Assembly: GCA_030650995.1 (NCBI GenBank)
Contig: JAUSCY010000030.1
Coordinates: 1 to 33,265, forward strand
Direction of reading: 5' to 3'
Source of the DNA: Sheuella sp.
GTDB lineage: Bacteria; Pseudomonadota; Gammaproteobacteria; Burkholderiales; Burkholderiaceae_B
DNA length: 33,265 nucleotides
Shown here: positions 7,774 to 15,759 of the stretch, one piece after another
How the letters are laid out: each line of letters opens with the position of its first letter
Numbering within the stretch: the stretch's first letter is position 1
Program-made: the position numbers and the translations under genes
Notes under the pieces: generated by a model
Told to the model about the DNA's origin: nothing
The model's input: only the letters and a program-made list of their open reading frames with translations
Database searches by the model: none

Positions 7774-8664
7774 TTAAAGTGGCTCGTCCTGTTCTTTGAG
7801 CCAGCGCTTTAAACCCGCATCAGTCTGTATGGCAGTCATTTCTTGTTTAATCTGCGCGATATCATCTTGTACTTTTCTCTCAAGCGTTTTGAGATGATGC
7901 TTCAGTGAGGCCTCATGGATGATTGTCGATGGTGCCAGCACAAACTCAGAAGCAGCCTGAAGCTCAATATCCCTTAATTCACGATGCATGGCACGCATGC
8001 GCTCTGTCAGTAAGGCAGTTAATGAGGCGATCTTCTCGTGGGCCAGGCTTGATGCTATTTTTGCATCGGTCAGGTTGGCCTGATACTGCAGTTGTAAAAG
8101 CGCCAGCAAATCCCGACGTTTATAGGCGGTATTCGCAGTACTCATCAGCTGCGTTTTGAACGTTCTGGTGGCGGGATCGCTTTCACGGTCGGGATGCAGC
8201 GCACTAGCCAGTTGTCGATATATTGTTCGTAAGGCGCTGTCTGCGTCATCGAGTAGCTGTTCTGAATCCAGTTGACTCGCTGATTTGGATCGTTTGTTTT
8301 TTCTTGATTCTTTCGCTTTGGCACGCGCTTCGGATTGTTTGCGGATTTTTTCAAATCGCGCATGCAAGACATCATCAACCGTCTCGAAGGGCTTGTCTTC
8401 GCCAAGAGACTGTCCCATCATCTCTTCAAAATAAGCTTGTGCCTCTGCCGCCTGCGCCTGCTGGATTTCTGCCAGAGTTTCATCGCTGTAAGCATCGTGC
8501 AGGATACGCATTTCCTCATCGCCGTCCATGGCGAATTCAAGCGCCATATTGCAGATCATTCTACGTAACAGTCGTTGCTGCTTGGTCGTGAGGGTTTTCG
8601 ACTTGACCCGTAGATCGAGCCAAAGCACCATGTCCCTCTGGTAGCCCGAAAGACGCTTTTGCAA
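7774..8664 (-). CDS. J-domain (DnaJ-like) protein, 5' end in doubt
   Basis: A 296-residue part of a cytosolic protein with an atypical, internal J domain: SALRTIYRQLASALHPDRESD (about 141-161) contains the HPD loop that stimulates DnaK ATPase. Before it lies a Lys/Arg-rich linker (ARAKAKESRKNKRSKS), and after it a long helical region likely to form a coiled coil (about 195-285). TTG at 8664 is the first legal start codon, but it has no good ribosome site, and the same frame is open and protein-like for 84 further codons upstream. The true N-terminus is therefore probably upstream and was lost by a stop codon at 8917-8919. DnaK-partner role follows from HPD; the client is unknown. Confidence 0.7.
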   Translation of the reverse strand: MQKRLSGYQRDMVLWLDLRVKSKTLTTKQQRLLRRMICNMALEFAMDGDEEMRILHDAYSDETLAEIQQAQAAEAQAYFEEMMGQSLGEDKPFETVDDVLHARFEKIRKQSEARAKAKESRKNKRSKSASQLDSEQLLDDADSALRTIYRQLASALHPDRESDPATRTFKTQLMSTANTAYKRRDLLALLQLQYQANLTDAKIASSLAHEKIASLTALLTERMRAMHRELRDIELQAASEFVLAPSTIIHEASLKHHLKTLERKVQDDIAQIKQEMTAIQTDAGLKRWLKEQDEPL

Positions 8665-8916
8665 GGGTTTTAACGTACCGAAATGCTTTGTGCGATGCTC
8701 ATCAACGAGGATGCGCAGGGATTTAATGCGTTCGGCTAACGCTTCAGCCTGTTTGACGAGTGCGGTGAATTGCTCCTGCTCGGGGGACAGATCAGCGCAA
8801 TACAGCGAAAGAGCGGGCGCCTGATCAGGTTGGCCCGTGCTTGAAGGTGTGTCGGGTGCAGAAATGTCGGGTGAAGAAATATCGGGTGCAGAAATGATAG
8901 GGGACTCTGATCTGGA
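8665..8916 (-). pseudogene. Open, protein-like 5' extension of the J-domain gene without a start codon
   Basis: Read on the minus strand in the frame of the J-domain gene, this stretch gives 84 codons without a stop: a Ser/Pro-rich start, then ALSLYCADLSPEQEQFTALV and a charged helical stretch (EALAERIKSLRILVDEHRTK) that runs smoothly into the annotated part. It contains no ATG, GTG or TTG. Immediately upstream is ATG-GTC-AAA-TAA (8928-8917), so one change in the TAA would restore an ORF from that ATG. Alternatives are a rare ATT/ATC/CTG start or a sequencing error. Bases 8929-9006 hold nothing I recognise. Confidence 0.5.
8851..8895. repeat. Three 15-bp tandem repeats
   Basis: Three units of GTCGGGTGCAGAAAT and two close variants lie end to end (8851-8865, 8866-8880, 8881-8895). 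On the minus strand each encodes Ile-Ser-Ala/Ser-Pro-Asp, so copy-number changes would keep the frame. They sit in the open 5' extension of the J-domain gene. Confidence 0.85.
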
Positions 8917-9006
8917 TTATTTGACCATCTATTTTACTGGATTGCCTGTTTTTTTGTGGTCGCGAATGCCTGCGCGAGCCGAATAACCAGAAAAACAGTC
9001 AATCGA

Positions 9007-9741
9007 TCAGCTCGAAGCTGCTCCAACAGATAATCCACCACAGGTATAAAGTACCTGTCCTGTTATAAAACCTGACGCGGGGGATAAAAAAAACTCAATC
9101 GCGTTTGCGACATCCTCTGGTGTACCAATCCTTCTGACAGGTATTCTCGCAATGACCTTTTGATCTTGATCCGGGGTCATTGGATTATTCTTTTTATAGA
9201 GCTCCGTTGCAATGGGCCCTGGGGCAATTGCATTGACTGTGATGCCACGCGGACCAAGCTCTAATGCCCAGGTTTTGGTCATCCCAACAATCCCGCTTTT
9301 GGCACCCGCGTAAGCGGTACGTTTGATCATCCCTAAGGCAGCACGGCTACTGATGTTGACAACACGCCCATAGCCTTTACGCGTCATTGCTGGCAGGCAA
9401 GCTTGCAGAATTTGCATGGGTGCGCGCATATTGATCTGAATGATGTCGTTAAACTCTTTTGATGAAGTTTGTTCCAGAAGACTGGACGTGGTTTTACCCG
9501 CGTTATTGACGAGATGATCAATTTCGTATTGTTGTGTAATACGTTCTAGTATCTGAGCTGTATCCGACTCATCAATCAGATCCACACACATGAAGTCGCC
9601 CGGAAAGTCAGCGGGTTTTTCTCTTGCCAAACCTATCACGTGACCTCCATTGGCGTGTATTAAATGTGCGGCGGCTAAACCAATGCCCTTACTTGCGCCT
9701 GTTATCAGTGAGACAGTATTTTTAAATTTTTGCTGTGACAT
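9007..9741 (-). CDS. SDR-family NAD(P)-dependent oxidoreductase (FabG-like)
   Basis: A 244-residue classical short-chain dehydrogenase. It has the cofactor loop TGASKGIG (about 15-22), NNAG near residue 88, catalytic Ser in VNISSRAA and Tyr/Lys in YAGAK, then NAIAPGPIATEL and the C-terminal segment GFITGQVLYTCGGLSVG. It would oxidise or reduce a hydroxy or keto group on a small molecule or thioester. The ATG overlaps the Bug 2 stop as TAATG, so it is translationally coupled and last in the tauD-like/Bug/SDR operon. FabG-type acyl substrates cannot be excluded, but the operon points to catabolism of an imported acid. Confidence 0.92.
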   Translation of the reverse strand: MSQQKFKNTVSLITGASKGIGLAAAHLIHANGGHVIGLAREKPADFPGDFMCVDLIDESDTAQILERITQQYEIDHLVNNAGKTTSSLLEQTSSKEFNDIIQINMRAPMQILQACLPAMTRKGYGRVVNISSRAALGMIKRTAYAGAKSGIVGMTKTWALELGPRGITVNAIAPGPIATELYKKNNPMTPDQDQKVIARIPVRRIGTPEDVANAIEFFLSPASGFITGQVLYTCGGLSVGAASS

Positions 9742-10754
9742 TATTGTGCCTGAGCGCCGGATTTTTGAACAACTTCAGCCCATTTTTTAACTTCCAGGCT
9801 GACAAAATTTGAGAAAGTTTCCACGCTGTTAGGTGCTACAGGCTGTGCGATGCCAGCCTGGTCAAAGCTCTTTTTTAACTCTCCCGACAACATTGCTTTC
9901 TGAATCGCTGCATTAATTTGTTGGAGCATTTCTTTTGAAGTCCCCGCAGGTGCAAACAACCCAAACCATGCCTGAACCGAAAAATCAGGCAGCCCAGATT
10001 CAGCGAGTGTTGGAATGTCAGGAGCGAAACTTGACCTGGCCTGAGTGGTTACACCGAGCGCCCTTAATTTCCCAGCGCGGACTTGCTGAAGAACCGAAGG
10101 CATATTGTCAAATATCGAATTAACCTGTCCGCCTAATAAATCTGTCAGCGCGGGGTTACTACCTTTGTAGGGAACATGCAGAATATCCGTACCAGTCTGG
10201 ATTTTGAAAAGCTCACAAGACATATGAATCGCCGAGCCCGCACCTGAAGATGCGCAAGTCAGTTTTCCAGGGTTCTTTTTCGCATAGTCGATATAGTCTT
10301 TAACACTATTGATCGGTAAGCCGGGATTGACAACAAGCATATTGGGTACCGTCCCGAGCATGGCGACAGCCAGCAGATCCTTTTCAATATCGTAATTTAA
10401 ATTTTTATATAAACTTTTATTGATAGCGTTTGCTGTAGAACCAATATAAAAACGCGTGCCGTTTGGCGTAGCGTTCGCGACGTTTTCAGCACCGATGTTG
10501 CTGCTCGCGCCCGCTTTGTTTTCAACAATGAATGATTGCCCTGCCTGACTCGCCAGTGTGTTGGCAACGATTCTTGCGATGATGTCCGTCGTTCCGCCTG
10601 GTGCATAGCCGACAACTAAGGTGACGGGTTGCTGCGGCCAGTTTTGTTGGGCTGCGGCATGTTTGTGAAGGAATACTCCAGCTATCGCTAATGTAAATAG
10701 CGCGAGGAATGATTTTTTAATTGATTGTGTGATTACTGAGTGCATCGTTTTCAT
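9741..10754 (-). CDS. Bug-family receptor (Bug 2)
   Basis: Periplasmic solute receptor, 337 residues. The signal peptide has a basic start, hydrophobic core SFLALFTLAIAGVFL and cleavage near HAAA-Q. Motifs: VGYAPGGTTDIIAR, AGASSNIGAENVA, HVPYKGSNPALTDLLGGQ and PDIPTLAESGLPDFS. Its ATG overlaps the stop of the dioxygenase gene by 4 bp (ATGA), and its stop overlaps the SDR start by 1 bp. These tight joins indicate one polycistronic mRNA. The ligand may be the substrate, or a precursor of the substrate, of the two flanking enzymes; that is inference. Confidence 0.93.
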   Translation of the reverse strand: MKTMHSVITQSIKKSFLALFTLAIAGVFLHKHAAAQQNWPQQPVTLVVGYAPGGTTDIIARIVANTLASQAGQSFIVENKAGASSNIGAENVANATPNGTRFYIGSTANAINKSLYKNLNYDIEKDLLAVAMLGTVPNMLVVNPGLPINSVKDYIDYAKKNPGKLTCASSGAGSAIHMSCELFKIQTGTDILHVPYKGSNPALTDLLGGQVNSIFDNMPSVLQQVRAGKLRALGVTTQARSSFAPDIPTLAESGLPDFSVQAWFGLFAPAGTSKEMLQQINAAIQKAMLSGELKKSFDQAGIAQPVAPNSVETFSNFVSLEVKKWAEVVQKSGAQAQ

Positions 10755-11575
10755 GCTGGCACCTGTCCCTGGATGGTGATGCGGTGCATTTCGCGACGAT
10801 ATCCCGGGTAATCATTAATCGCATAATGCATGGTGCAGCGATTATCCCAGAAGGCCATCGAGCCTGGTTGCCATCTGAATCTGCAAGTGAGTTCTGGTTT
10901 TGAGCTTTGCTGGTACAGATATTGCAACAACGGCAAGCTCTCGTCTCTGGTCATCCCGTCAAAACAAAACGTGAAGGGCTGATTAACAAAGAGCAGTTTT
11001 CTTCCTGTTTCTTCATGTGTACGTACGACAGGATGTGATGAATGAATTTTCCCGATGTCTTCGCGTAATTTGGTTGAACGCGTGCTGTTGCGTATCTGAG
11101 CGTTTGTACTTAAAAAATCATTTGAATGAATGGCTCTCAATCCTTCCAGGCGATTTTTCAACTCTGGCGAAAGGCGCTCATACGCCAGATACAAATTAGC
11201 AAATAATGTGTCACCTCCAAGGGGAGGGATTTCCCGTGCATACAAAATCGATCCAAGAGGGGGAGTCGCTTGAAAGGTTTCGTCTGTATGCCACGTATCG
11301 CCAATAATATCTTTATCAGTAATTTCTTTGATAACGGGCATTATTTTTGGATGTGAATCCAGGGTTTTATATACCGGTGACTTACTGATTTCACCGAAAA
11401 GCTCAGCGAATTCAATCTGCTGTTCAGGTGTCAGGGTTTGATCTCTGAAAAATATGACAAGATTATCAAGTAATGCTTGTCGAATATCTGAAATGCTTTG
11501 TTCAGAAAGTTTTTTCGAGAGATCAACGCCAAGAACCTCGGCGCCAATGTTCCCTGTCAGTTTTTTGATTTCCAT
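10751..11575 (-). CDS. TauD/TfdA-family Fe(II)/2-oxoglutarate dioxygenase
   Basis: A 274-residue non-haem iron oxygenase that couples 2-oxoglutarate decarboxylation to hydroxylation of a substrate, often a sulfonate, carboxylate or aryloxy acid. The iron ligands are visible: WHTD gives H96 and D98, and H250 in CTMHYAINDY is the distal histidine. R261 and R265 in GYRREMHR fit the 2-oxoglutarate-binding arginines. Length is normal. ATG at 11575 follows GAGACAAAA. First gene of the operon with Bug 2 and an SDR. The substrate is not taurine by any evidence here, so no tauD symbol is given. Confidence 0.92.
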   Translation of the reverse strand: MEIKKLTGNIGAEVLGVDLSKKLSEQSISDIRQALLDNLVIFFRDQTLTPEQQIEFAELFGEISKSPVYKTLDSHPKIMPVIKEITDKDIIGDTWHTDETFQATPPLGSILYAREIPPLGGDTLFANLYLAYERLSPELKNRLEGLRAIHSNDFLSTNAQIRNSTRSTKLREDIGKIHSSHPVVRTHEETGRKLLFVNQPFTFCFDGMTRDESLPLLQYLYQQSSKPELTCRFRWQPGSMAFWDNRCTMHYAINDYPGYRREMHRITIQGQVPA

Positions 11576-11779
11576 TTTTGTCTCGGTTTTAACTGATAAG
11601 TGATTGATTATTTTTGATTATTGTTGATCTTACTGTGTAGGATTTATGTTGCAAAGCAAAATATCAAGTTGATCCGGTGCGTGAGCGTGGTGAATTTCAT
11701 GGGTGATACTTATTTTCGCGGATTGCTAAAAGTGATTAATATGCACAGTATCTAAAAAATATAACTCGGATGACAAACC

Positions 11780-12589
11780 ATGTACGAACCCACGTTAAGG
11801 CTTAAAAACAAAGTTGTGATTGTCACGGGCGCAGGATGTGTCGGTCCTGGTTGGGGAAACGGCCGTGCAATTTCAGTTCGCTTTGCGCAAGAGGGCGCGC
11901 GTGTTTTTGCTGTGGATATCAGTATGGATGCCATGATTGAAACACAGGAAATGATTCGCGAATTTGGAGGAGATTTCACCCCTTATGTCGCTGATGTGAC
12001 GGACAGTAAAGCCGTTGCAGGAATCGTACAGGCGTGTGTTGCGCAATACGGCACTGTAGACATTCTGATCAATAACGTTGGCGGCCCCGCACCAGGTGGA
12101 CCGGTTGCATTATCCGAAGAAGCCTTCGACTCGCAGATCGATCTGAATCTTAAATCTGTATTTTTGATGTGTAAATATGCAATACCTGTCATGGAAGCGA
12201 AAGGTGCAGGTGCGATTGTGAATATTGCTTCGATCTCTGGTATCAGATTTAGTGGTGCTCCACAGGTCGGGTATGCTGTTTCCAAGGCTGGTGTAATTCA
12301 GTTTGGACGCGTAGTGGCTGTTGAATATGCAAAAAAGGGGATTCGCGTGAATTCGATTTTGCCTGGTCAACTTCATACCCCGCTGGTGGATGCGGTACTT
12401 GCTAATACACAAAGCGGCGGAGATATCGAAACGCTGCTTAAAAAACGACAAGCCCGCATTCCGATGCCATTCACAGGCGATGGTCGCGATACGGCGAACG
12501 CTGCTTTATTTTTAGCTTCTGATGAAGCAAGATTTATTACGGGCACAGAATTAATCGTCGATGGCGGTATGACCGCCAAATGCGATTAA
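11780..12589 (+). CDS. SDR-family oxidoreductase with extended glycine loop
   Basis: A 269-residue short-chain dehydrogenase. The cofactor loop is lengthened, TGAGCVGPGWGNGRA (about 17-31), instead of TGxxxGIG, and the NNAG motif reads NNVGG. Acidic D47 at the end of beta-2 (FAVDIS) suggests NAD preference. The catalytic residues are in NIASISG and YAVSK, and the C-terminal motif is FITGTELIVDGGMT. The extended loop is known in a subset of SDRs from this order. ATG at 11780 follows GGATGACAAACC. It starts the plus-strand module with Bug 3, 203 bp from the divergent dioxygenase gene. Confidence 0.9.
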   Translation: MYEPTLRLKNKVVIVTGAGCVGPGWGNGRAISVRFAQEGARVFAVDISMDAMIETQEMIREFGGDFTPYVADVTDSKAVAGIVQACVAQYGTVDILINNVGGPAPGGPVALSEEAFDSQIDLNLKSVFLMCKYAIPVMEAKGAGAIVNIASISGIRFSGAPQVGYAVSKAGVIQFGRVVAVEYAKKGIRVNSILPGQLHTPLVDAVLANTQSGGDIETLLKKRQARIPMPFTGDGRDTANAALFLASDEARFITGTELIVDGGMTAKCD

Positions 12590-12614
12590 ATATTAATAAC
12601 TCTGGGAGACAAAC

Positions 12615-13583
12615 ATGAAAAAAACATTACTCACTGCAGCAATTACTTTAACCGCAAGCTTATTCAGTCTTTCTGCTCAGGCTGCAGAACCCTTTCCAAC
12701 TAAATCAATCCAGGTTGTCATTCCGTTTGCTCCAGGCGACACCGACAACATGCTCAGACCCTTTCTCGACAAAATGGGTGAGTTTCTCGGCCAACCCGTC
12801 CTCCTGACCTATAAGGCAGGCGCCGGTGGCGGAGTAGGGGCAGGGACGGTGGCGACCAGTAAGCCAGACGGCTATACGCTAGTTGGTACGTCTCAGGGTT
12901 CGATCGTAGTCGTGCCTTTGTTTAATAAGGAAGTTAAGTACACAACAGAATCATTTGCGCCGATTGCCTCTCTTTCCGAAGGAGGATTTATGCTGTTAGT
13001 CAGATCCGATTCCCAGTGGAAAAACCTCAAAGAGCTGATTGATTATTCAAAACAGAACCCCAAGAAAATCAATTTCACCACCTCTGGTGCGATGGGTGTG
13101 ACGCACCTTCTGGCTGAAATATTTGCAAATGAAGCCGGTGTGCAATGGACGCATATTCCTGAAAAAGGCAGTGGTCCTGCCGTCACAGCTCTGCTTGGTG
13201 GTCACGTTGAAATGACTTCCTCGGCCGTTGCGCCCGCGCTCTCACACATCCGTGCCGGCACCTTACGACCGCTCGCGACCTTTGGTGAAAATCGTTTGAA
13301 AGCATTCCCGGATGTGCCGACCTTTAAAGAACTCGGCTATAAGATCGCTAGTCCTGGCTACTACGGAATATTAGCGCCTGCAGGCACTCCACCTGAGGTA
13401 GTCGATGCCATCTATCAGGCAGCTAAAAAAGCCACCGATAAGTACCAGAAGCAAATCGGAGAAAATCTGGGTGGATTCGGTGCGGAAATTAAATTGTTGC
13501 CGCCCAAGGAATATGCGGAATATATAGCAAGTCAGAAAAAGTTATTCTCTGACGCTAAAAAGAATCTCGACCTGAAACAATAA
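12615..13583 (+). CDS. Divergent Bug-family receptor (Bug 3)
   Basis: A 322-residue periplasmic receptor with a clean signal peptide (MKKTLLTAAITLTASLFSL, cleavage after AQA). The fold pattern is kept (FPTKSIQVVIPFAP, AGAGGGVGAG, DGYT, VPTFKELGY), but the ligand loop reads APGDTDNM in place of PGGxTD, and the usual HVPYKG is HIPEKGSGP. It may therefore bind a different ligand class. The ribosome site GGGAGACAAAC is directly before ATG. It lies 25 bp after the SDR gene, in the same operon. Confidence 0.9.
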   Translation: MKKTLLTAAITLTASLFSLSAQAAEPFPTKSIQVVIPFAPGDTDNMLRPFLDKMGEFLGQPVLLTYKAGAGGGVGAGTVATSKPDGYTLVGTSQGSIVVVPLFNKEVKYTTESFAPIASLSEGGFMLLVRSDSQWKNLKELIDYSKQNPKKINFTTSGAMGVTHLLAEIFANEAGVQWTHIPEKGSGPAVTALLGGHVEMTSSAVAPALSHIRAGTLRPLATFGENRLKAFPDVPTFKELGYKIASPGYYGILAPAGTPPEVVDAIYQAAKKATDKYQKQIGENLGGFGAEIKLLPPKEYAEYIASQKKLFSDAKKNLDLKQ

Positions 13584-13616
13584 GCTTCGTGCAATAACTC
13601 TATTGTCTTAACATTT

Positions 13617-14144
13617 ATGCAACTACATTTCGCCAAAGCCTATACGGAATTTTTAAAATCTTCTGCTTTGTATCACTTGCGATATCAACCCGCGACAGGT
13701 CGGGTTGATCGCAGTGTTGGTGAAATGTGGTTGAAACGTTTTCTGACTGAAGAAACAAACGATCTAGGTCAGACGTATCAGACGCTGCAGGCTCCTTTTG
13801 GAATTACGCTTGATCAAGAAAAGCAGGAAGGCCTGAACGTTGAAAGATTGAATGAAAAATTCGAAACTGTCGAAACTCTCAACACTCTTGGAGAAAGGGG
13901 CGCGGTAGGCGAGAGGCTTTCAGCCTTCCCTGAGCTCATGCGCGCAGGAGATAAAGTTTGCCTCTTTAAACGTGCGATTTTTGACCGTCAGGGAGAACTG
14001 GTTGGCGGGGGCACCCGCATTGTCGAGCTGTTCGCACTCACGACCGCAGCGAGTCACTGGCTCACAATCAGCGATAATCTTTATGGTAGAGACTGCGTCG
14101 GGTTGTTTGACCACCCATTATTTTTTCAAGATCACTACGATTAA
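13617..14144 (+). CDS. Conserved-looking protein of unknown function (175 aa)
   Basis: I do not recognise this family. It has 175 residues, no signal peptide and no membrane segment. The N-terminal half is helical and charged (HFAKAYTEFLKSSALYHLRY, FLTEETNDLGQTYQTLQ). The C-terminal part looks like a beta-rich domain (GDKVCLFKRAIFDRQGELVG, then GGTRIVELFALTT and FDHPLFFQDHYD). Codon use and orientation match its neighbours, and it sits between Bug 3 and an ABM monooxygenase, so an accessory or enzymatic role in that module is possible. ATG at 13617 has no good ribosome site, so the start is uncertain. Confidence 0.65.
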   Translation: MQLHFAKAYTEFLKSSALYHLRYQPATGRVDRSVGEMWLKRFLTEETNDLGQTYQTLQAPFGITLDQEKQEGLNVERLNEKFETVETLNTLGERGAVGERLSAFPELMRAGDKVCLFKRAIFDRQGELVGGGTRIVELFALTTAASHWLTISDNLYGRDCVGLFDHPLFFQDHYD

Positions 14145-14207
14145 CTGTTGAAACTTTATATTTGCGTATTATTTAATTTAAAAGAACTGATAAAGAGAGA
14201 CTAGATA

Positions 14208-14516
14208 ATGATTCATGTATTAGCGGTGATTACTGCAAACCCTGGAATGCGCGACAGCATCCTTACGCATTTTCATGCGAACGTACCCGCTGTTAAAGCT
14301 GAGAATGGTTGTATTGAGTATGGTGCCGCGATTGATGCGGAGCAGGCTCCGGCCATTCAGACTCCCTGGGGGCCTGACACTTTCCTGGTCATTGAGAAAT
14401 GGGAAAGTATGGATGCACTCAAAGCGCATGCTGCAGCACCTCACATGGCAGCTTATGGCGCAAAAACCAAGGAATTTATCGCAAGCCGCGTCATACACGT
14501 TTTGTCACCCGTTTGA
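14208..14516 (+). CDS. ABM-domain putative quinol monooxygenase
   Basis: A 102-residue single-domain protein of the antibiotic-biosynthesis monooxygenase (YgiN-like) family. It shows the ferredoxin-like barrel pattern: strand MIHVLAVITAN, helix, ENGCIEYGAAID, then FLVIEKWESMDALKAHAAAPHMAAY with the family's typical W-E-S and H-x(7)-H spacing, and final strand SRVIHVLSPV. Members act as dimers and oxidise quinols or aromatics without a prosthetic group. The ribosome site is GAGAGACTAGATA before ATG. Last gene of the SDR/Bug 3 module and 22 bp before the exporter genes. Confidence 0.88.
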   Translation: MIHVLAVITANPGMRDSILTHFHANVPAVKAENGCIEYGAAIDAEQAPAIQTPWGPDTFLVIEKWESMDALKAHAAAPHMAAYGAKTKEFIASRVIHVLSPV

Positions 14517-14538
14517 TAATTAGAGTGTCTAATAGGGT

Positions 14539-15756
14539 ATGACGATTAAACGTACCCCACTTATAGTAATTTTTCTTGTTGTTGTCTTGCTCGCCATCGC
14601 TTTATTTCGATGGTGGCAAGGCCCTCTTGTGCCGGCCTATCAGCTACAACCTATTGATTTAATACAAAATGTAGTGGCTACAGGTCGAGTGATTTCTACC
14701 TCGCGCGCGCAAGTCGGCAGTGAGATTGCCGGGATTGTGGTCGAGCGTCGTGTTAGAGAGGGGGATCGCGTCAAAGCGGGTGATGTCCTGATTGTTTTAC
14801 GTGCTGATGACTTGATTGCTAAAGAAAAAGAGGCGCAGGCTGCTCTGGATCAATTACGTCTTGCGCGTCGCCCTCAGGCGGTCGCTGCGCTTGCCCAGGC
14901 TGAATCTCATTTTGCTCAGGCTAAGCGTGAAACACAACGGCGTATGGAATTGCTTGAAAAACAATCCATTGCCCGCGAGGCAGTTGAACAATCCCGTAAT
15001 AATCTGGCATCAGCGACTTCGGCTGTTGAACAGGCTCGATTACTGGTCCAGTCTCTGGCACCGGGCGAGTCTGAAGAGCGTATTCTCAAAGAGCGGTTAG
15101 CGGCTGCGCAGGCTACGCTGCTTAAAACTGTTATCCGCGCGGAGGCTGCCGGTACCATTTTGACTCGTAATGTCGAGCCTGGTGATTTGGTTCAACCTGT
15201 TGGAAAAGTTTTACTTGAGATCGCCAGAGAGGGTGACACTGAAATTCTGGTTCCTCTGGATGAGCGTAACCTTGGCGCACTCTCTGTTGGTCAACAAGCC
15301 ATCTGTATCGCAGATGCCTATTCTGGTGAGCACTTTAAGGCCCGCGTTAACTTCATCGCTCCTACGATTGATCCTCAACGAGGGACAGTCGATATACGCC
15401 TGAAAGTTGATCCGGTTCCAGACTATCTGCGTCAGGATATGACTGTATCGGTCAATATCCAGACGGGTAAAGTTGATCAGGCACTTGCGGTCCCTAATGA
15501 TGCGTTGCTGAATATCAGCGGTTCTCGCGCCGATGTCTTGACCGTCAGGGATGGTCGGGTCAAACGTGTGGCTATTATGTTAGGACTTCGAGGGATGGCC
15601 TACTCAGAAGCGAGCTCAGGTCTTGCTCCGGGTGAGTGGGTGTTACAAGGCGCGCGGGCTCAGGAAGGTGAGCATGTCCGTGTATCCAGACAAGTCGTGC
15701 CTCTAAACAATGCTGCAGCAACAACGCGTAAAGAAACGCCAGTGAAGTTCAACTGA
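14539..15756 (+). CDS. HlyD/DevB-type periplasmic adaptor of an ABC exporter
   Basis: A 405-residue membrane-fusion protein linking an inner-membrane ABC transporter to an outer-membrane channel. One N-terminal membrane anchor (about 7-25) is followed by a lipoyl half-motif (VGSEIAGIVVERRVREGDRVKAGD), a helical hairpin rich in Ala/Gln/Arg (about 95-200), the second lipoyl half (AEAAGTILTRNVEPGDLVQPVG) and beta-barrel and membrane-proximal domains ending in GEHVRVSRQ. The hairpin is short. The permease starts 3 bp after its stop. Gene order adaptor-permease-ATPase matches DevBCA-type exporters. No TolC-like gene is in the window. Confidence 0.92.
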   Translation: MTIKRTPLIVIFLVVVLLAIALFRWWQGPLVPAYQLQPIDLIQNVVATGRVISTSRAQVGSEIAGIVVERRVREGDRVKAGDVLIVLRADDLIAKEKEAQAALDQLRLARRPQAVAALAQAESHFAQAKRETQRRMELLEKQSIAREAVEQSRNNLASATSAVEQARLLVQSLAPGESEERILKERLAAAQATLLKTVIRAEAAGTILTRNVEPGDLVQPVGKVLLEIAREGDTEILVPLDERNLGALSVGQQAICIADAYSGEHFKARVNFIAPTIDPQRGTVDIRLKVDPVPDYLRQDMTVSVNIQTGKVDQALAVPNDALLNISGSRADVLTVRDGRVKRVAIMLGLRGMAYSEASSGLAPGEWVLQGARAQEGEHVRVSRQVVPLNNAAATTRKETPVKFN

Positions 15757-15759
15757 GCT

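Noticed and set aside
8145-8591. Frames in other phases inside the J-domain gene
   Set aside because: They are shadow frames; the J-domain frame has the HPD motif and coherent helices.
8851-8895. CRISPR-like array
   Set aside because: The units are contiguous 15-bp tandem repeats with no spacers.
11576-11779. Specific regulator site between the divergent oxidative modules
   Set aside because: Only AT-rich stretches and TGATT-like repeats are seen; no convincing inverted repeat or T-N11-A box.
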